Positions 5,110-9,488 of a stretch of DNA of 9,488 nt are shown here, one piece after another (position 1 is the first letter of the stretch; the number at the start of each line of letters is the position of its first letter). Source of the DNA: Deltaproteobacteria bacterium (lineage in GTDB: Bacteria > Desulfobacterota > Desulfobacteria > Desulfobacterales > SURF-15). The stretch lies in contig JAHEHB010000200.1 in NCBI GenBank assembly GCA_024644775.1, positions 1 through 9,488 of the forward strand. Direction: 5' to 3'. The notes under the pieces are model-generated. The model made no database searches. It was not told the DNA's origin and saw nothing but the letters and a program-made list of their open reading frames with translations. The position numbers and the translations under genes are program-made.

Positions 5110-6282
5110 ATGACTAAAAATAAGAAAATTACAATCGGTATTTTAACTGGGGGTGGTGATGTTCCGGGTTTAAACCCCTGCATTAAAACCCTTGTTTACG
5201 AAGGTATCGATAACGATATGAGAGTCTTGGGAATACGAAATGGCTGGGAAGGGTTGCTTGCCTACAACCCTGACGATCCGGGAACCTTTGAAAATAGTGT
5301 TTTTGGGCTGACGAAACCCATGGTGAGGACTGTTGACCGATCCGGCGGCACCATTCTGCACACCTCAAGAACGAACCCAGCTGCCGTGAATTATTCAGAT
5401 GCGCCCGATTATCTAAAGGAATGCTTTTCTCCAGATAAAAACGAAAAGCTCGATTTTACAACTCGCATCCTTTCCAACATGGATCATTTAGGCATCAATG
5501 TCATTGTTCCCATTGGTGGTGATGATACGCTTTCATACGCCGAACGGCTCCATCGTGAAGGATTCCCCGTAGTTGCGATTCCAAAGACCATGGACAACGA
5601 TGTATTCGGGACCGACTACTGTATCGGGTTTTCCACAGCCACCACCCGAAGCGTGAATTTCATACATGCGCTCCGAACCTCCGCAGGATCCCACGAAAGA
5701 ATCGCGGTAATTGAGCTCTTTGGCCGCTACTGCGGAGAAACATCGCTTATCTCAGCCTATTTGTCCGGGATAGACCGGGCGATCATTTCTGAGGTACCCT
5801 TCAACATTGACCGCCTGGCATCATTTCTGGTTGAGGATCGGAAACGCAATCCCAGTAACTATGCAATGATGACAATCAGCGAGGGTGCGACGATGGAGGA
5901 AAGCGAAATGGTGCTTTCCGGCGAGACGGATGCATATGGTCATCGCAGACTCGGAGGCATCGGTGCTATAACCGGTGAGGCTATCAAAAAAATCACGGGG
6001 GTCAACATTATCTTTCAACCCCTTTTCTACCTGATGCGAAGCGGTGCCCCGGATTCTCTGGATCTCATGGTCGCGCTGAATTATGCCAGCATGGCAATTC
6101 AACTGATCCGGAAACAGTACACCGGCCGTATGGTGGTCCTTAAAAACGGGCAGTACGCCGATGTTCCCATTAGCACCGTTACAACCAGCTCAAAACGAGT
6201 AAATGTACCGGAACTCTACGACAGTGAACAATACCGTCCAAGAATCAAGGAGATAGGCGGAAAGCCTATGTTTTTATATTAG
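5110..6282 (+). CDS. 6-phosphofructokinase, probably pyrophosphate-dependent
   Basis: This 390-residue PfkA-superfamily enzyme phosphorylates fructose 6-phosphate to the 1,6-bisphosphate in the cytoplasm. Visible motifs are [13 protein letters not shown] (10-22), PIGGDDTL with GGDD at 136-139, PKTMDND (158-164) with catalytic Asp162, and [14 protein letters not shown]-dependent enzymes have Gly at the positions equal to E. coli Gly104 and Gly124; here they are Asp139 and Lys159, the established signature of PPi-dependent enzymes. That would make the reaction reversible and useful in both glycolysis and gluconeogenesis. ATG 5110 is chosen over GTG 5101 because AAGGGG ends 8 bases before it. 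The acyl-CoA synthetase gene follows after 113 bases. No promoter is obvious in the gap upstream. The gene appears intact. Confidence 0.93.
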   Translation: MTKNKKITIGILTGGGDVPGLNPCIKTLVYEGIDNDMRVLGIRNGWEGLLAYNPDDPGTFENSVFGLTKPMVRTVDRSGGTILHTSRTNPAAVNYSDAPDYLKECFSPDKNEKLDFTTRILSNMDHLGINVIVPIGGDDTLSYAERLHREGFPVVAIPKTMDNDVFGTDYCIGFSTATTRSVNFIHALRTSAGSHERIAVIELFGRYCGETSLISAYLSGIDRAIISEVPFNIDRLASFLVEDRKRNPSNYAMMTISEGATMEESEMVLSGETDAYGHRRLGGIGAITGEAIKKITGVNIIFQPLFYLMRSGAPDSLDLMVALNYASMAIQLIRKQYTGRMVVLKNGQYADVPISTVTTSSKRVNVPELYDSEQYRPRIKEIGGKPMFLY

Positions 6283-6302
6283 TACAGGTGAGAGCCAATT
6301 TC

Positions 6303-6346
6303 AAAGGACACCGATTATGGAAAAAACAATTTGTTCAAGTTTCTAA
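6303..6346 (+). other. Ribosome-binding site and 9-codon ORF in the gap before the synthetase
   Basis: AAAGGA (6303-6308) lies 8 bases before ATG 6317, which encodes MEKTICSSF and then TAA (6344-6346). It has better initiation signals than the synthetase start downstream. It may be another gene-start remnant or a leader peptide. Confidence 0.3.
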
Positions 6347-6395
6347 GAAAGGGCAAGAAAACTTACACATTTTTAAAAAGCACCGGATATTAGTG

Positions 6396-9092
6396 ATGAG
6401 CGTTGAAAATTTAGATAAAATGTTTCACCCGAAATCTATCGCGGTAGTCGGTGCGAGCGAAAGAAAAGGCAGCATCGGTGCCGCCTTAATGCACAATCTG
6501 ATCGAGCGTGGTTTTTCAGGGGATATTTACCCCGTTAATCCGAAGCATAAAAATATCCGGGGGAAATCCGCCTCTCCATCAATTGCGGATCTAAAAGTAC
6601 AAGTCGATTTGGCAATTTTAGCCACGCCAATACTCTCGGCTCCTCAAATTGTTAAAGAATGCGCTGCAGCCGGGGTGGGCGGGGCGGTAATTATTTCCGC
6701 AGGGGGAAAGGAAATCGGAGAGGAAGGTAAAAAAGTTGAGGCGGCTATTAAAAAAGAAGCAGAAGCGTCCGGGCTGCGCATTATCGGTCCCAATTGTGTG
6801 GGGATTGTGTCCAGTCAGTCTATGTTGAATGCCAGTTTTGCCAATCAGATGCCACTTCCTGGGAAGATGGCCTTTATTTCTCAAAGCGGTGCGATTTGCA
6901 CGGCGATTTTAGATCTCTCTGTTAAAGAGAATATTGGGTTCAGTTACTTTGTGAGTCTTGGTGATATGCTGGATGTCGATTTCGGAGATATGATCGATTA
7001 CTTGGGTGGTGAACCGGATGTTAACAGTATTGTCATGTATGTGGAAAGCTTAACCCGGTTTAGAAAATTTATGAGTGCTGCACGAGCGGTATCGCGTGTC
7101 AAACCGATTATTGCGCTGAAAGCAGGGCGAACCCAAGCCGGAGCCCTGGCGGCTGCATCACACACCGGCGCATTGGCTGGTGAAGACTCCATTTATGATG
7201 CGGCTTTTCAGCGTGCCGGCATTCTGCGGGTTAAAACTTTCGAAGAGCTTTTTGACTGCGCGGAACTATTAGCCAAGCAACCGACACCTTCAGGGCCAGG
7301 GCTGGCGATCATCACCAATGCGGGAGGCCAGGGTGTAATGGCTGCTGATGCGCTGTCCGATTACGGAAATGAGCCTGTACCGTTAGGCTATGAAACCATC
7401 AAAGAATTGGATGAAATTCTTCCCCCTTACTGGAGCAAGCGAAATCCGATCGATATGTTGGGGGAAGCCACGCCACCGCTATATCGGAAGGTCGTAGAAA
7501 TCTGCTTGAATGCCAAGGAAGTCAACGGGCTTTTAATCATATCCGCTCCCCAAGCTCTCACTGATACAGCTGAGGTGGCGGCCTCCCTGGTTGATCTTAT
7601 TATAAATAGATCTTTTCCCGTTTTTACCTGCTGGGTCGGCGGATCGGATATGCAAAAAGGCCGGGAAATTTTTAATCAAGCCGGAATTCCGACGTTTGAC
7701 ACGCCCGAACGTGCCGTGCGCGCATTTATGGATTTATATCGTTATTCAAAGAACATCCAAATGCTTCAACAGATTCCCTCCAAGCTACCGAAGCAACTGG
7801 AAATTGATCGTGAAACAGCAAAGAACCTGATTCGACGGGGACTTGAAACTAAAAACCACCTTCTTACTGAACTGGAGGCCAAGACCCTGCTCTCGTCTTA
7901 CGGAATTCCTGTGAACCGGACGGAAAAAGCAGTAACAAAGGAGGAGGCAGTTCAAAAGGCTCAAAATATAGGGTTCCCTGTTGTGATGAAGATCAATTCG
8001 AGAGACATCACGCATAAATCCGACGCCAATGCTGTCTGTCTTGATCTGAAAAATAAAAAAGAAGTCTCCGAGGTCTTTGAAACGATTATACGGAACACAC
8101 ATGCCTACAACCCGAAAGCCAGAATCGAAGGTGTGACCATCCAGCCCATGCTCACAGGTTCGGATTATGAACTCATTTTAGGAGCGAAAAAGGATCGGGA
8201 TTTCGGACCGGTAATCCTTTTTGGGATGGGTGGTATATTTGCCGAAGTGCTCCAAGATCGGGCCATTGCATTTCCGCCTTTAAATCGCCTGCTGGCAAAG
8301 AGGCTTATGGAAGAAACAAAGGTCTATCATTTGCTCAAAGGTTACCGGAACATACCTCCGGCCAACATGCAATTGCTCGAAGAAGTACTTATTCGCCTTG
8401 CTCATCTGGTTACCGATTTTTCCGAAATTGAAGAGCTCGATATCAACCCCCTTTTTGTTAGGGAAAATGACGCCTGCGCGATCGATGCCAGGGTTCTTTT
8501 ACAACCGTCACAAATACCGGCTCCACAGCATTTGGTAATCAGTCCCTATCCGGATCAGCATGAAGAACACACGAGAACAACTATGGGAATTGATATATTC
8601 GTCCGGCCCATTCGACCCGAAGATGCACCACTATTGGTGGAGCTTTTTGATGCGCTTTCGCCGAGGAGTGTATATTTTCGTTTTTTTACACCTTTAAAAC
8701 ATCTACCGCACAGTATGCTCGCCCGTTTCACTCAAATTGATTATGATCGTGAAATCGCATTGGTTGCGCTATCAGAATCTCCCTCGCAAGAGAGAATGTT
8801 GGGAGTTGCTCGTATTATTGCTGAAAGAAATCTCAAAGAGGCTGAGTTTTCAGTCACCGTCGGTGATCAATGGCATGGAAAGGGGATTGGCGCTGCATTG
8901 CTGCAGCGGTGCTTATCTATTGCTAAAGCACGTGGATTCGAAAACGTAAATGGAGTCGTATTGGCCGAAAATACCCAAATGTTGGCCCTGGGCAAAAAAT
9001 TAGGATTTAAAATTAAAAAAATTCAAGGAGTAAATGAATATGATTTGAGCATGAATTTGTGGGATGCTCAATCCGAGAATTCCAGATCATAA
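6396..9092 (+). CDS. ADP-forming acyl-CoA synthetase fused to GNAT acetyltransferase
   Basis: The 898-residue fusion has, in order: a CoA-binding Rossmann domain (about 5-140, MFHPKSIAVVGAS), succinyl-CoA-ligase-like domains (about 150-470), an ATP-grasp domain (about 488-700, starting ELEAKTLLSSYGIPV) and a C-terminal GNAT domain (about 732-890) with the acetyl-CoA signature QWHGKG (Q825). The layout matches Pat/YfiQ protein acetyltransferases and bifunctional synthetase/GNAT proteins. The phosphohistidine motif SHTGALAGED is present (His256), so acyl-CoA + ADP + Pi to acid + ATP chemistry is plausible; Pat enzymes are reported to lack that activity. The frame is open back to GTG 6288, but ATG 6396 (MSVENLDKMFHPKSI) fits the family start. 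Its ribosome-binding site is weak. Likely roles are energy conservation from acyl-CoA and lysine acetylation of metabolic enzymes. Confidence 0.92.
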   Translation: MSVENLDKMFHPKSIAVVGASERKGSIGAALMHNLIERGFSGDIYPVNPKHKNIRGKSASPSIADLKVQVDLAILATPILSAPQIVKECAAAGVGGAVIISAGGKEIGEEGKKVEAAIKKEAEASGLRIIGPNCVGIVSSQSMLNASFANQMPLPGKMAFISQSGAICTAILDLSVKENIGFSYFVSLGDMLDVDFGDMIDYLGGEPDVNSIVMYVESLTRFRKFMSAARAVSRVKPIIALKAGRTQAGALAAASHTGALAGEDSIYDAAFQRAGILRVKTFEELFDCAELLAKQPTPSGPGLAIITNAGGQGVMAADALSDYGNEPVPLGYETIKELDEILPPYWSKRNPIDMLGEATPPLYRKVVEICLNAKEVNGLLIISAPQALTDTAEVAASLVDLIINRSFPVFTCWVGGSDMQKGREIFNQAGIPTFDTPERAVRAFMDLYRYSKNIQMLQQIPSKLPKQLEIDRETAKNLIRRGLETKNHLLTELEAKTLLSSYGIPVNRTEKAVTKEEAVQKAQNIGFPVVMKINSRDITHKSDANAVCLDLKNKKEVSEVFETIIRNTHAYNPKARIEGVTIQPMLTGSDYELILGAKKDRDFGPVILFGMGGIFAEVLQDRAIAFPPLNRLLAKRLMEETKVYHLLKGYRNIPPANMQLLEEVLIRLAHLVTDFSEIEELDINPLFVRENDACAIDARVLLQPSQIPAPQHLVISPYPDQHEEHTRTTMGIDIFVRPIRPEDAPLLVELFDALSPRSVYFRFFTPLKHLPHSMLARFTQIDYDREIALVALSESPSQERMLGVARIIAERNLKEAEFSVTVGDQWHGKGIGAALLQRCLSIAKARGFENVNGVVLAENTQMLALGKKLGFKIKKIQGVNEYDLSMNLWDAQSENSRS

Positions 9093-9109
9093 CCAATCAA
9101 TGTCAAAAA

Positions 9110-9253
9110 ATGCGGCAACACCCACGAGATGAGATTATGGACGCTGAGCTCCTCGAAGCGTATCGAAATCTGGAAGATGAGAAAGTGCCGCTAAAAACGT
9201 TTAAGATTTTTACTCTCAATCCCAAAAGCAAAGGATGTAACGATGGCATTTAA
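9110..9253 (+). CDS. Doubtful small ORF
   Basis: From ATG 9110 the frame encodes 47 residues (MRQHPRDEIMDAELLEAYRNLEDEKVP...). An internal ATG at 9137 is the other possible start. Neither has a clear ribosome-binding site. It overlaps the BON gene start by 11 bases in another frame. The acidic, helix-like MDAELLEAYRNLEDEK stretch is protein-like, so a small real gene or a remnant is possible. I recognise no family. Confidence 0.25.
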   Translation: MRQHPRDEIMDAELLEAYRNLEDEKVPLKTFKIFTLNPKSKGCNDGI

Positions 9254-9488
9254 AGATGAACAAATAAAAAACGACATTGTCGATCATCTTTATTGGGATG
9301 ACCGGGTTGATGCCGCCAATGTCCAGGTGGATGTCAATGACGGCATTGTGACACTAAAGGGACGGGTGCCCTCGTTTTTCGCGCTCTCTTCCGCCCTTTC
9401 GGATGTACTGGCGATTGGGGGAATTGTAGATGTGAAAAACGAGATCACGGTGGACCGCCCCCTTACTGTTTCGATGCCAAGCAATGAA
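9243..9488 (+). CDS. BON-domain protein (3' end outside window)
   Basis: The frame begins MAFKDEQIKNDIVDHLYWDDRVDAANV and stays open to the last base (82 codons seen). DEQIKNDI, then VQVDVNDGIVTLKGRVPS, then DVLAIGGIVDVKNEITV is a complete BON domain (PF04972), a small alpha/beta fold often linked to envelope or osmotic stress proteins such as OsmY. No signal peptide is present, so this copy is cytoplasmic unless the start is misplaced. AAGGA (9231-9235) lies 7 bases upstream and supports ATG 9243. More BON repeats or a CBS domain may follow beyond the window. With UspA nearby, a stress role is plausible. Confidence 0.85.
   Translation, partial: MAFKDEQIKNDIVDHLYWDDRVDAANVQVDVNDGIVTLKGRVPSFFALSSALSDVLAIGGIVDVKNEITVDRPLTVSMPSNE

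Noticed and set aside
6288..6395. N-terminal extension of 36 residues on the acyl-CoA synthetase from GTG 6288
   Set aside because: It has no ribosome-binding site and contains basic, low-complexity sequence. Family members start at MSVENLDKMFHPKSI, so ATG 6396 is preferred.

Overview
The window reads as a piece of chromosome from an anaerobic bacterium, most likely a sulfate reducer of the Desulfobacterota (Desulfobacterales type). The support is gene content: a CooS-type carbon monoxide dehydrogenase sequence, a phosphofructokinase with pyrophosphate-type active-site residues, an ADP-forming acyl-CoA synthetase fused to a GNAT acetyltransferase, a UspA stress protein, a BON-domain protein and sigma-54-type promoters, all at moderate GC. 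The taxonomic call is an inference. All convincing genes lie on the + strand.

Layout. Bases 1-1314 hold the end of a radical SAM gene (COG0731-like) followed closely by a universal stress protein gene. Bases 1320-1577 look like the C-terminal remnant of a membrane protein. An AT-rich gap of about 270 bases contains a strong sigma-54 promoter match (1785-1800) that should drive a secreted, cysteine-containing protein of unknown function (1851-2471). A further non-coding stretch (2472-2790) contains a perfect palindrome and a nested stem-loop. It leads into a cytidylate-kinase-like gene cut to about a third of its length (2791-3009), tightly coupled to a 53-residue zinc-ribbon gene (3011-3172). 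A second sigma-54 match (3346-3361), with TTCGAA-containing direct repeats about 100 bases upstream, precedes a carbon monoxide dehydrogenase gene that has lost its N-terminus and an internal block of about 100 residues, and with them half of its active-site ligands (3455-4507). An MFS transporter fragment (4551-4856) and two strong ribosome-binding sites that lead only to tiny ORFs (4933-5024) follow.

From 5110 onward the large genes look intact: PPi-type phosphofructokinase (5110-6282), the 898-residue acyl-CoA synthetase/GNAT fusion (6396-9092), a doubtful small ORF, and the start of a BON-domain protein (9243 to the window end).

How it fits together. The intact genes suggest an energy-conserving and stress-related set: PPi-dependent glycolysis/gluconeogenesis, ADP-forming acyl-CoA/ATP interconversion with possible protein acetylation, UspA and BON. 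Between them lies a run of broken genes that have kept good promoters and ribosome-binding sites. The most notable features are the two near-identical sigma-54 promoters, one driving an unknown secreted protein and the other a carbon monoxide dehydrogenase remnant. I did not find a clearly new multi-gene system. The window looks mainly like a zone of gene decay with its regulatory signals preserved.
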